Below, piece after piece: positions 6,742 through 14,705 of a stretch of DNA of 20,293 nt. The translations under genes were made by a program, and so were the position numbers. How positions within the stretch are numbered: the first letter of the stretch is position 1; each line of letters begins with the position of its first letter. Source of the DNA: CAWUKT01 sp963923035 (lineage in GTDB: Bacteria; Bacteroidota; Bacteroidia; J057; JADKCL01); NCBI GenBank assembly GCA_963923035.1, contig CAWUKT010000107.1, positions 1-20,293 on the forward strand. Reading direction: 5' to 3'. Below the pieces are notes generated by a model. That model made no database searches. It was given only the letters and a program-made list of their open reading frames with translations, and was not told the DNA's origin.

Positions 6742-7833
6742 ATGAAAAAAGTACTGTTCATTGACCGGGATGGCACGATCATCCGTGAGCCGGAGGACGA
6801 ACAAATTGACAGTTTTGCCAAACTCCGCTTTCTGCCCGGAGCCCTGACCTACCTACGCAAAATCCGCGAAGAATTGGATTTTGAGTTCGTCATGATCACC
6901 AATCAGGATGGCTTGGGCACCGATTCTTTTCCCGAGGATACGTTCTGGCCGGTCCACAACTTCATTCTCCAAACCATGGAAGATGAAGGCGTGGTATTCG
7001 ATGAGATTTGCATTGACCGGACCTTTCCCCACGAGAATGCACCTACCCGCAAGCCCGGAACTGCGCTCCTGACCCACTATATCAAGGGCGATTTTGACCT
7101 CGCGAATTCTTATGTGCTCGGCGACCGTAAAAGCGATGTTCAATTGGCGAAGAACCTGGGCGCCCAGGCAATTTTCATCGCCGATGAGGCCTACGAAGAG
7201 GCGGCCTTGTCGACCTTGGACTGGGAGGAAATCTACTCCTTCCTGAAGGGCCAGCCCCGTTTGGCGAAGGTGACGCGTAAAACCAAAGAGACCGAGATTG
7301 AGGTGGAATTGAATCTGGATGGAAAGGGAAAAGCGGAAATTTCGACCGGATTGAAGTTTTTTGACCACATGCTCGACCAAATCGCCCGCCACGGAGGGAC
7401 AGATTTGCGGATCCAGGTCAAAGGAGATTTGGAAGTGGACGAACACCACACCATTGAGGATACCGCCCTGGCCTTGGGCACGGCCTTTCGCAAGGCGCTG
7501 GGCAGTCGAAAGGGCGTGCAGCGCTACGGATTCTTCCTGCCGATGGACGATTGCCGGGCCCAGGTAGGAATTGACTTTGGCGGGCGGCCGTGGTTGGAGT
7601 GGGAAGCGGAATTCAAACGGGAAAAGGTCGGCGACATGCCCACGGAGATGTTCAAGCACTTTTTCAAATCATTTTCTGACAATGCGGCCTGTAACCTTCA
7701 TGTGCTGGCGGAGGGGGAAAATGAACACCACAAGATCGAATCGATTTTCAAGGCGGTGGCCCGGGCCATCCGCATGGGCATCGCACAAACCGGGGATGGG
7801 ACCGTTCCCAGTACGAAAGGAAGCCTCGCATGA
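6742..7833 (+). CDS. hisB: Bifunctional histidinol-phosphatase / imidazoleglycerol-phosphate dehydratase
   Basis: Two fused enzymes of the pathway. Residues 1 to about 165 are a HAD-family histidinol phosphatase with DRDGT (Asp8 nucleophile, Asp10) and GDRKSD. Residues from about 175 to 363 are the dehydratase, which forms imidazole-acetol phosphate. It carries the manganese-binding histidine motifs DEHHTIEDTALALG and ENEHHKIE, plus HMLDQIARHGG. The overall length of 363 is close to that of the fused enterobacterial HisB. The same fusion is common in Bacteroidota, so it is not a sign of recent transfer. The 3' end overlaps hisH by four bases. Confidence 0.96.
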   Translation: MKKVLFIDRDGTIIREPEDEQIDSFAKLRFLPGALTYLRKIREELDFEFVMITNQDGLGTDSFPEDTFWPVHNFILQTMEDEGVVFDEICIDRTFPHENAPTRKPGTALLTHYIKGDFDLANSYVLGDRKSDVQLAKNLGAQAIFIADEAYEEAALSTLDWEEIYSFLKGQPRLAKVTRKTKETEIEVELNLDGKGKAEISTGLKFFDHMLDQIARHGGTDLRIQVKGDLEVDEHHTIEDTALALGTAFRKALGSRKGVQRYGFFLPMDDCRAQVGIDFGGRPWLEWEAEFKREKVGDMPTEMFKHFFKSFSDNAACNLHVLAEGENEHHKIESIFKAVARAIRMGIAQTGDGTVPSTKGSLA

Positions 7834-8408
7834 TCGCGATCCTGAATTATGAGGCTGGAAATGTCCGCTCCGTCCAGAATGCCTTCGCCCGATTGGGCGT
7901 CGAAACACTCCTCACGGACGACCACAAGGTGATTAGGCAGGCCGACAAGGTCATCTTCCCCGGAGTCGGGGAAGCTGGGGCAGCCCGCGCCAACCTCGAT
8001 GCCAAGGGCCTCGACCAACTCATTCCGACCCTGACCCAGCCGGTCCTGGCCGTCTGCGTCGGCCTCCAATTGCTCTGCGAGCGCTCCGAAGAGAGCGATA
8101 CGCCGGGGCTGGGCATTTTCCCGGTGGAAGTGCGGCGATTCCCGCCCACCGACAAGGTGCCCCACATGGGCTGGAACAATTGTGTGACCGTCGGAGGCCG
8201 TTTGTTTGCGGGCATCAGCCCGCAGGACGATTTGTACTTCGTCCATTCCTACTACGCCGAAACCGGCCCGCACACCACCGCCCAGGCCGATTACAGCGTG
8301 CCTTTTTCCGCGGCCATGGAGCGCGACAATTTCCTCGCCGTCCAGTTTCACCCGGAGAAATCCGGCCCGGTCGGCGCCCGTCTCATCCAAAATTTCCTGG
8401 ACCTATGA
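7830..8408 (+). CDS. hisH: Imidazole glycerol phosphate synthase, glutaminase subunit
   Basis: Class I glutamine amidotransferase that feeds ammonia to HisF. The 192 residues are a normal length. The triad is visible as Cys76 in AVCVGLQLL and His174/Glu176 in FHPEKSG. The usual Gly two residues before the nucleophile (GxCxGxQ) is Ala here, a mild change. PHMGWN and VHSYY are also as expected. It overlaps hisB upstream (ATGA) and hisA downstream (8405-8408), so HisH, HisA and HisF are made from coupled frames. Confidence 0.95.
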   Translation: MIAILNYEAGNVRSVQNAFARLGVETLLTDDHKVIRQADKVIFPGVGEAGAARANLDAKGLDQLIPTLTQPVLAVCVGLQLLCERSEESDTPGLGIFPVEVRRFPPTDKVPHMGWNNCVTVGGRLFAGISPQDDLYFVHSYYAETGPHTTAQADYSVPFSAAMERDNFLAVQFHPEKSGPVGARLIQNFLDL

Positions 8409-9124
8409 GCTTGAAAATCATTCCGGCCATTGACCTCAGCGAAGGCCAATGCGTCCGACTCCGGCAGGGAGATTATGCCGCAAAGACCGTTTACGGAGAT
8501 CCCTTGCAAATGGCCCGTGATTTTGAGGGGACTGGATTGCCCGCCTTGCACCTGGTGGACCTCGATGGCGCGAAAGCGGGAAGCCCTCAGAACCTGGAAG
8601 TCCTGCGTCAAATTTGCGAGACAACGGATCTGGAAGTGGATTTTGGGGGAGGGTTGCGGAAAAAGGAAGATGTGGCCCGCAGTTTTGAAGCGGGAGCCCA
8701 GCAGGTGACGGTGGGAAGCATTGCCGCTCGTCAGCCGGAGGTGTTGGAGGCTTGGTTGAAGGAGTTTGGGGCGGAAAAATTCATTTTGGGGGCGGATGCC
8801 AAGCAGGGGAAGATTGCGGTGGGAGGATGGTTGGAGAAAACCGAGTTGGACCTCGTGGAATTCATTGCGGCGTGGGAGCAGCGGGGCATTTCCACAGTTT
8901 TGTGTACCGCCATCGAGCGGGACGGCATGTTGAGCGGCCCCGATTTTTCCCTCTATTCCCAGCTCATGATCCGTTTCCCTCAACTCAACCTGATTGCCAG
9001 CGGCGGTGTGTCCAATGCAGCTGATCTGGACCGGCTGAATGAAATGGGGATGTACGGGGTGGTGGTCGGAAAAGCGATTTACGAAGGCAAAATAACTTTG
9101 GAGGAACTCAAGGCGCGATGCTGA
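8405..9124 (+). CDS. hisA: ProFAR isomerase (phosphoribosylformimino-AICAR-P isomerase)
   Basis: A (beta/alpha)8-barrel enzyme that opens the ribose ring of ProFAR by an Amadori rearrangement to PRFAR, the HisF substrate. The 239 residues begin MSLKIIPAIDLSEGQCVRL, with catalytic Asp10; the second acid is Asp131 in GADAKQGKIAVGGW. Phosphate-binding glycines are in DFGGGLR and IASGGVS. The frame stays open upstream into hisH (to 8180), but ATG 8405 is the family start and gives the same four-base overlap seen across this operon. The stop overlaps the hisF start at 9118-9124. Confidence 0.96.
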   Translation: MSLKIIPAIDLSEGQCVRLRQGDYAAKTVYGDPLQMARDFEGTGLPALHLVDLDGAKAGSPQNLEVLRQICETTDLEVDFGGGLRKKEDVARSFEAGAQQVTVGSIAARQPEVLEAWLKEFGAEKFILGADAKQGKIAVGGWLEKTELDLVEFIAAWEQRGISTVLCTAIERDGMLSGPDFSLYSQLMIRFPQLNLIASGGVSNAADLDRLNEMGMYGVVVGKAIYEGKITLEELKARC

Positions 9125-9870
9125 AAAAGCGAATCATTCCTTGTCTGGACATCAAGGATGGACGGACGGTGAAAGGCGTGAACTTTGTGTCCCTGCGTGA
9201 CGCAGGGGATCCGGTAGAGCTGGCCCGGGCCTACGCCCGCGCCGGAGCCGACGAACTCGTCTTCCTCGACATCACCGCGACCGTGGAAGGCCGCCAGGCG
9301 ATGCAGGACCTCGTGGCCCGGGTGGCCCGTGAGGTCGACATCCCGTTCACGGTCGGAGGCGGCATTTCGACCGTGGCCGATGTGTCCCGACTGTTGCGGG
9401 CGGGGGCGGACAAGGTCAGCATCAATTCCGCCGCGGTGCGGCGGCCGGAACTCATCGACGAATTGGCCCGCGAATTTGGGAGCCAATGCGTAGTGGTGGC
9501 CGTGGATGCCGGTTGGGTGGACGGCACTTGGCGGGTTTTTGTGCGGGGCGGGCGGACCGCCACCGAGCACGAAGCATTGGCCTGGGCCCGGGAAGCTGAG
9601 CAGCGGGGAGCAGGGGAGATTCTCCTGACCTCAATGGCCCACGATGGGACCAAGGGCGGATTTGCGGTGGAATTGACCCGGCTTTTTTCCGAAACCCTCT
9701 CCATTCCCATCATCGCGAGTGGAGGAGCAGGAAATGCGCCCCATTTTGAAGAAGTTTTCACCGCAGGGAAGGCCGATGCCGCCCTCGCCGCCAGTATTTT
9801 CCACTTCGGGGAAGTTCCCATCCCCGAACTCAAATCTTATTTGAAAGCACAAAACATCCCCATCCGATGA
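9118..9870 (+). CDS. hisF: Imidazole glycerol phosphate synthase, cyclase subunit
   Basis: A (beta/alpha)8-barrel cyclase. It uses ammonia from HisH and PRFAR to make imidazole glycerol phosphate and AICAR, the latter returning to purine synthesis. The 250 residues carry the catalytic pair at their classical positions, Asp11 (IIPCLDIKDGRTVKG) and Asp130 (VVVAVDAGW). ELVFLDITAT, the phosphate motif VGGGI and IASGGAGN are also present. The start overlaps hisA by seven bases and the end overlaps hisIE by four. Confidence 0.97.
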   Translation: MLKKRIIPCLDIKDGRTVKGVNFVSLRDAGDPVELARAYARAGADELVFLDITATVEGRQAMQDLVARVAREVDIPFTVGGGISTVADVSRLLRAGADKVSINSAAVRRPELIDELAREFGSQCVVVAVDAGWVDGTWRVFVRGGRTATEHEALAWAREAEQRGAGEILLTSMAHDGTKGGFAVELTRLFSETLSIPIIASGGAGNAPHFEEVFTAGKADAALAASIFHFGEVPIPELKSYLKAQNIPIR

Positions 9871-10454
9871 ACATTGATTTTGAAAAAGGGGGCGGTCTGG
9901 TCCCCGCCATCATCCAGGACGACCGCGACCTCCAGGTCCTGATGCTGGGGTACATGAATGCGGAGGCGCTGGCGAAGACCCAGGAAACCGGAAAGGTGAC
10001 GTTTTTCAGCCGCTCGAAGAATCGCTTGTGGACCAAGGGAGAGACGTCGGGCAATTTCATGGAATTCAAATCGGTGCAGGTGGATTGCGATGGCGACACC
10101 TTGTTGGTGCGGGCGGTTCCGGTGGGACCGGTTTGCCATACCGGCACGGCAACTTGCTTCGGGGAGAAGGACGACAAGGGCTTCCTGAACCGACTGCAAG
10201 ACACGATTGAAGGTCGGAAGGGGGCCGATCCTGAATCTTCCTATACCGCCAGGCTCTTTGCAAAAGGAGTAAATAAAATCGCTCAAAAAGTAGGGGAAGA
10301 GGCTGTGGAACTGGTAATTGAAGCAAAGGATGACAACGATGAACTCTTTATGAATGAGGCGGCAGACTTGGTTTATCACTTGTTGGTTTTGCTGAGCGAC
10401 CGGGGAACGTCTCTTTCCGAAGTGGAAGCCTTGCTGGCCCGCCGGAGCAGTTAA
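9867..10454 (+). CDS. hisI: Bifunctional phosphoribosyl-AMP cyclohydrolase / phosphoribosyl-ATP pyrophosphatase
   Basis: Fused HisI-HisE (often called hisIE) performing steps 2 and 3 of the pathway. The N-terminal cyclohydrolase part (to about residue 110) has MLGYMNAEAL, FFSRSKNRLWTKGETSGN and the metal-site segment DCDGDTLLVRAVPVGPVCHTG split over residues 72-92, followed by the third Cys (TCF). The C-terminal pyrophosphohydrolase part has FAKGVNKIAQKVGEEAVELV and LVYHLLVLL, as in MazG-like HisE. The 195 residues fit the fusion. It is the last gene of the operon. I see no strong intrinsic terminator in the 152 bases before the next gene. Confidence 0.95.
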   Translation: MNIDFEKGGGLVPAIIQDDRDLQVLMLGYMNAEALAKTQETGKVTFFSRSKNRLWTKGETSGNFMEFKSVQVDCDGDTLLVRAVPVGPVCHTGTATCFGEKDDKGFLNRLQDTIEGRKGADPESSYTARLFAKGVNKIAQKVGEEAVELVIEAKDDNDELFMNEAADLVYHLLVLLSDRGTSLSEVEALLARRSS

Positions 10455-10606
10455 GTTGCCTTGGGCTGGTAAGAAATTGTCGGTTTTCCTTTCCTCAATG
10501 GGAGTAAATTTTGGAAATTCCCTTTGGGCCGGATATTTTTCGACCACTTGATCCAGGGAGAAAGGTTCTCATTCTTCGCTACCTTTTCCTGCCTATTTGA
10601 ATTTGT

Positions 10607-12091
10607 ATGAGAAAAAAATCTACACTTCTACTGCTCTTAGCGTTGGTCCTGACGGGACTGACCGTAAATGCTCAAAATCTCCAGACCGCTTCCCAATACA
10701 ATGTCGCTCAAGGCGACCATCGTATTCCCGGGTTGGAGCGTTCCAATGACCTTCGGGGCGTCACCACCTGCAACGAGGACACGCTTCAGTACTCCCTCTT
10801 CAAGGCCTCGGCGATTGAAAACCTGCTGGTATTCAACAGTTCGACCCTTGCCGCCGCGCAGTACTATGACTGTCCCGGACCGATTTCCATCACTGGATTT
10901 CAATTCTTCGCGCTGTCCCTGGACGCTCCGGTATTGACCGTGAATGTCAACGTCTACGCCGCCGGCGCGGATTCCCTTCCGACGGGCGCGCCCCTGTTGT
11001 CCACGACCACAACCGTCGACACGACCTTCGGTGGCGGTACCCTCGGCGACGTGCTGCGCACCGTCAACTTCGCTGCGCCGTTGGCCGTCAGCCAGCCATA
11101 TGTCATCGCGATCGAAAATCCGACCGCTGACCGCTTGGTGGTCTACACCAACGACTTCACCGCCGGCGACGGCGACATGGAGTGGGCCGGCCTCGTCAAC
11201 GTAGGCCAGTGGGCCTATGGCTACCAGGTCCTCATCGGCGGCGGCGCATTCGACGCCGACTGGCTGATCGAGCCTTTCGTCCAGTACGATGTGGCCGCAA
11301 CGATCAACAGCGTAGACTGCTACGAAGTCAATTCCGCCGTCACCTTCAACAATGGCACCACGCCCGTCGTCAACAACAAGATGTACAGCGTTGCCGCTGC
11401 CCTGAACGTGGCGGAGGACCAGTACACCTGGGACTACGGCGATGGCACGGCTCCGTCCAACTCCATCAACGGCCTGCATACCTACACGACGGGTGGAATG
11501 AGCTATACCGTTTCCCTCATCGATACCATCTTCCAATGGTCGGGAACCTGCGTTTCTGATACCTCCAAGACCATGAGCGAAGGGGTACCGCCCGTGGCTT
11601 CCTTCACGGCGGTCCCCGGATCCGGCAATGAAATCATCCTCACCAACAACTCAACGGGGGGAACCCTCAGCTACCTCTGGGATTTCGGTGACGGAGCGTC
11701 CTCAACTACCGCTTCGCCCACCTACGTCTACCCCAATCCCGGCACCTATACCATCTGCCTCTCGGCCACGGATGCCTGTGGCACCGATTCGACCTGTACG
11801 ACCGTTACCGTCGGTGCGGTCAGCATCGAATCTGAATTGGCGCAGGGCGTTCAGCTCTATCCCAATCCCGCGACCGATGAGGTCTATGTCGCATTGGACC
11901 TCGTGTCCGACGAGGAGGTGACCCTGAACATCTACAACCTGCACGGGGCCAAGCTCCAGAGCATCGATCTCGGTACCCTCCGGACCGATCGGGTGGCCAT
12001 CGACCTGAACCAGCTTCCGGCGGGTTCTTACCTGATGGAAGTACGCACCGCGAATGACCGGGCCGTGAAGCGCTTCAGCGTGATGGACTGA
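10607..12091 (+). CDS. Secreted PKD-repeat protein with T9SS sorting domain, paralogue of the gene at 459
   Basis: A 494-residue extracellular protein. It has a signal peptide (MRKKSTLLLLLALVLTG, cleavage near NAQ/N), then one copy of the module duplicated in the gene at 459. Shared features are a Cys followed by DTLQY, then QYYDCPGPISITGF, DSLPTGAPL, GAFDADWLI and NNKMYSVAA. Two PKD motifs follow (WDYGDG at Trp275, WDFGDG at Trp358), then a type A T9SS domain (LYPNP at 417-421, KRFSVMD end). It therefore has the order N-domain, PKD, PKD, sorting domain: a single-unit version of the larger protein. Function is unknown beyond probable surface display or adhesion. It follows hisI by 152 bases and ends at its own terminator. 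Confidence 0.9.
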   Translation: MRKKSTLLLLLALVLTGLTVNAQNLQTASQYNVAQGDHRIPGLERSNDLRGVTTCNEDTLQYSLFKASAIENLLVFNSSTLAAAQYYDCPGPISITGFQFFALSLDAPVLTVNVNVYAAGADSLPTGAPLLSTTTTVDTTFGGGTLGDVLRTVNFAAPLAVSQPYVIAIENPTADRLVVYTNDFTAGDGDMEWAGLVNVGQWAYGYQVLIGGGAFDADWLIEPFVQYDVAATINSVDCYEVNSAVTFNNGTTPVVNNKMYSVAAALNVAEDQYTWDYGDGTAPSNSINGLHTYTTGGMSYTVSLIDTIFQWSGTCVSDTSKTMSEGVPPVASFTAVPGSGNEIILTNNSTGGTLSYLWDFGDGASSTTASPTYVYPNPGTYTICLSATDACGTDSTCTTVTVGAVSIESELAQGVQLYPNPATDEVYVALDLVSDEEVTLNIYNLHGAKLQSIDLGTLRTDRVAIDLNQLPAGSYLMEVRTANDRAVKRFSVMD

Positions 12092-12115
12092 GTCTTTTGA
12101 TATAAAAATGATCCA

Positions 12116-12143
12116 GGGCTTCCCTCAACGGAGGCCCTTTTTT
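12116..12143 (+). terminator. Intrinsic terminator after the second PKD gene
   Basis: GGGCTTCC (12116-12123) pairs with GGAGGCCC (12130-12137), with one G-U pair and a six-base loop, followed by six T (12138-12143). It lies 25 bases after the stop codon, the same arrangement as for the paralogue at 459. Confidence 0.85.
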
Positions 12144-12520
12144 ATTGCTCAGTATCTACTTCAGGGGGAGTTTTGGTGGGAGAGGAGATAAAAAAAGGGG
12201 CCAGGGAGGCTGCACGGAGTCTGTGGGAACCCTGTATCACCCGGACCACCCAAATGAATGGATGGTCGTTGCCCTGGCCCTCTTACTTACCTATGTTGAA
12301 AAATCTTAAAATCTGCCTGCCTTCAACGAGGGGCATGCTTAAAAATGAGGAATCTCAGACAGAGGAAGCGTGGATTTTAGGGGGAAATGAACAATTTGGC
12401 TGGTCAAGTGGACAATGCCGGGATTCAAGTGGGCGGGATTCGGGGAATGGAGAATGGCCTTTGTCTTCCAGAAATGGATTTTTATTTGACAAAACCGCCC
12501 CCCGACAGTTCATTTGACAT
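12144..12520. other. Intergenic stretch with a possible structured RNA
   Basis: About 377 bases without a convincing gene; a 114-codon open frame here has a patternless translation and no family features. One notable fold is GGGCCAGGG (12198-12206) with its exact complement CCCTGGCCC (12272-12280). Between them, GACCACCC can pair with GGATGGTC (about 12244-12267, one mismatch) and CACGG with CTGTG. This would make a closed multi-branch structure of roughly 83 bases. I do not recognise a known RNA family, and no B12-box sequence GCCACTG is present. The 3' half is unremarkable. Confidence 0.3.
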
Positions 12521-13303
12521 ATGGAGCCGCGAGAATTTACCGATCACCTGGGCCGAAAGGTGACAATCCGACCCACTCCCCAACGGATCATTTCCCTTTG
12601 CCCCTCCCAAACCCGGACCTTGATTGACCTGGGCTTGCAGCACCGTCTCGCCGGTCGGACCCATTTTTGCATCCATCCAGCCGAGGCGGTCGAAGGGATC
12701 ACGAAAGTGGGCGGGACGAAGCGGGTAAAAATGGAACGGATCAAAGCCATTCAGCCCGACCTGATTGTGGCGGAGAAAGAAGAAAATACCCAGGAGATGG
12801 TGGAGGCCCTGGAAAAGGAGTTTCCAGTCTATGTGACCGATGTGAAGGATGAAGGGACGTGTTTGCAGATGATTCGGGACCTGGGAGAAATAACGGGGCG
12901 GACGTCAGAAGGAGTAGAATTGGCGCGGCGGGTGGAAAGAGCCATGGCGACCGTAAAAGTGCGGGAATCCCAGGAAACCTGCCTGTATTTCATTTGGCGG
13001 AAACCTTGGATGGTGGTCGGACCCGGAACCTTCATCCACGAAATCATGCTGCGTTGCGGCTGGGACAATGCCATCACGACTCCCCGCTATCCGGAGCTGA
13101 GCCCGGAACAATTGGCTGAGATCCGGCCCGATCGCGTTTTCCTTTCCACCGAACCCTTTCCCTTCGAAGAAAAGCACATCGAAGAACTGCGCGCGTATTT
13201 TCCCGAGGCCCGCTTCGACCTCGTCAACGGCGAAATGTTCAGCTGGTACGGTTCCCATTTACTCCTCGCCCCCGAGTACCTGAACGAATTGATCGACTCC
13301 TAA
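12521..13303 (+). CDS. Helical-backbone metal receptor (BtuF/FhuD-like) without signal peptide
   Basis: 260 residues with the class III substrate-binding-protein pattern of cobalamin, haem and siderophore receptors (COG0614): FTDHLGRKVTI with PQRIISLCPSQT, IDLGLQHRLAGRTHFCIHP, KVGGTKRVKMERIKAIQPDLIVAEKEENT, then a second lobe with LGEITGR and LSPEQLAEIRPDRVFLS. Transport receptors of this fold are normally exported, but this one starts MEPREFTDHLG with no hydrophobic leader or lipobox, and an in-frame TGA at 12515-12517 excludes an upstream extension. It is therefore probably cytoplasmic, and no permease or ATPase gene adjoins it. Possible roles are cofactor or metal sensing or binding, or an enzyme-like use of the fold. 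The ligand cannot be inferred from the sequence. Confidence 0.8.
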   Translation: MEPREFTDHLGRKVTIRPTPQRIISLCPSQTRTLIDLGLQHRLAGRTHFCIHPAEAVEGITKVGGTKRVKMERIKAIQPDLIVAEKEENTQEMVEALEKEFPVYVTDVKDEGTCLQMIRDLGEITGRTSEGVELARRVERAMATVKVRESQETCLYFIWRKPWMVVGPGTFIHEIMLRCGWDNAITTPRYPELSPEQLAEIRPDRVFLSTEPFPFEEKHIEELRAYFPEARFDLVNGEMFSWYGSHLLLAPEYLNELIDS

Positions 13304-13335
13304 AAAAGCAAATGGCCCCGCCAAAGACGGGGCCA
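13304..13335 (-). terminator. Terminator between convergent genes, best on the minus strand
   Basis: TGGCCCCG (13313-13320) and CGGGGCCA (13328-13335) form an 8-bp GC-rich stem with a seven-base loop. Read on the minus strand the stem is followed by ATTTGCTTTTTT, so it suits the minus-strand gene ending at 13361. It also lies 10 bases after the plus-strand stop at 13303 and may block readthrough from both sides. Confidence 0.7.
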
Positions 13336-13360
13336 CGCATATCTTTCGGGAATAACTCCC

Positions 13361-14503
13361 TTATTCAATGTAGAATTTCTCCTGGAAGACCTGTTCGCCC
13401 TGGACAATCCGCAGGACGTACACCCCAGTCGCCACTGGCGTCGTCTCCACTTCTCCCACGACTTGGTCATTGCGGTAGATTACCCGTCCTTGGAGGTCAA
13501 TCAATTGGACCGAGCAGGGGCCGGGCTGGGCACCCCGGATAAACACTCGCCGTCCGGCCATGTGGCCCGTCAGCGGCAGTGCCATGTTGATGGATTCGAC
13601 GTTGCTGAAGCGGACGGAGCCGTCGTTGCCGCGCTGGGCGAGGCGGTAGAAGGACACGTCGTCGTAGGGGTAGTAGTCAAATGACTGGTAGCCGCCGATA
13701 TAATCGGCATCAACGGTGCCCACATGCTCGAATTGGAAGCCGTCTACCGACCGCTGAATGTCGAAGGAGGCAGCCTGGTCGGCGGAGGGCATGTCCCAAT
13801 CCAATTGGACTGCGTCGTCATTGCGGGACAGGCTGAGCTCGGCGGTCCAGGGAAGGACGGCCGTAGTGGTCAGGCTAATCTGGTCGATACCCATCCGTAC
13901 CGCCTGGTTGGAGGCTGCATGGTTGGCATCGTCGTCGGCCGGGAGGAATTTGAAGGTATGGGAAAACGACGTTGCGGTGAACGAAACGTTGCGTTGGGCC
14001 CAGGAAAGGGAGTTGCTGTTGTAGACGAGGGAACTGAAGGAAGGCGCGGAAATGGACAGAACGGTATTGTCCCGAATCACCATCCAGCTTCCACTCTGAT
14101 CGGTCGCATTTTGCTGCTTGACGACCGTTTGGTAGAAACGAATATTGTAGACCTGACCGATGGTGAAGCCCGAAATCGTTTGCTGGATGCCTTCGTGCCA
14201 GTAGGAACCCGTTTGGGTCATCTCCAAACCTGTCACAAATGTAGTACCGGAATAGGGATTGCCATTGATGCCGGAGCCAGAGTTGGGGCCGGTCAGGGAA
14301 GTCACGTCGGGGGAAGCGTAGAGCGTTTGGGTAGCATTGCAATTGGGGTCGGTCATGGGGACCGCCTGCCAATTCAGAGGAGATGAACTGATGGCCACAG
14401 TGCCGTTCAGATCAGAGTTGACGAACTGTTGGCTGAGACCCCAACCGGGGATCATCAACAAAGCCAGGATCCTCCAAAATTTACGAGGGTTCAAAGGGTT
14501 CAT
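13361..14503 (-). CDS. Secreted protein with jelly-roll-like and FnIII-like domains and T9SS sorting domain
   Basis: A 380-residue exported protein. It has a signal peptide with a basic start (MNPLNPRKFWRILALLMIPG, cleavage near LSQ/Q). A roughly 190-residue beta-rich domain follows (FVNSDLNG to GIDQISLTT) that resembles the carbohydrate-binding-like sandwiches often found at this position. A fibronectin-III-like linker comes next (LSLSRNDDAVQLDWDMPS, FDIQRSVDGFQFEHVG, SFYRLAQRGNDGS), as common in Bacteroidota surface proteins. The end is a T9SS type A domain (VQLIDLQGRVIYR, TGVYVLRIVQGEQ, KFYIE). The usual PNP-like motif at the start of the sorting domain is replaced by RGAQPGP. No catalytic motif is visible. 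Ligand binding is inference. Confidence 0.85.
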   Translation of the reverse strand: MNPLNPRKFWRILALLMIPGWGLSQQFVNSDLNGTVAISSSPLNWQAVPMTDPNCNATQTLYASPDVTSLTGPNSGSGINGNPYSGTTFVTGLEMTQTGSYWHEGIQQTISGFTIGQVYNIRFYQTVVKQQNATDQSGSWMVIRDNTVLSISAPSFSSLVYNSNSLSWAQRNVSFTATSFSHTFKFLPADDDANHAASNQAVRMGIDQISLTTTAVLPWTAELSLSRNDDAVQLDWDMPSADQAASFDIQRSVDGFQFEHVGTVDADYIGGYQSFDYYPYDDVSFYRLAQRGNDGSVRFSNVESINMALPLTGHMAGRRVFIRGAQPGPCSVQLIDLQGRVIYRNDQVVGEVETTPVATGVYVLRIVQGEQVFQEKFYIE

Positions 14504-14705
14504 AGCAATTCATTAATCAAGTAGAGTACAGCAATGGGATTCAATCTACGACTTTTTGGATGGAAATCCTTGCCATTTAGTTGATTGTCGCTTGCTGGCT
14601 CAAACTTTTTCGAAATTCGGACATTTCCAAGATTGAATAAATATGGCCGCGATCAGAACTGGATTTAAAAGAGAATGGGAGGAATGAAGGGGTTCGGAAA
14701 AACAG

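Noticed and set aside
8180..8404. Upstream extension of hisA into hisH
   Set aside because: The added residues are the out-of-frame shadow of hisH and have Arg/Pro-rich composition. ATG 8405 gives the conserved HisA N-terminus and the ATGA overlap typical of this operon.
12173..12517. A 114-codon open frame in the gap before the BtuF-like gene
   Set aside because: Its composition is patternless, with no signal peptide, domain or good start context, and it overlaps the possible RNA fold.
12144..12520. A cobalamin riboswitch ahead of the BtuF-like gene
   Set aside because: The gene's family made this worth checking, but the B12-box sequence GCCACTG is absent and the visible fold does not resemble the class.
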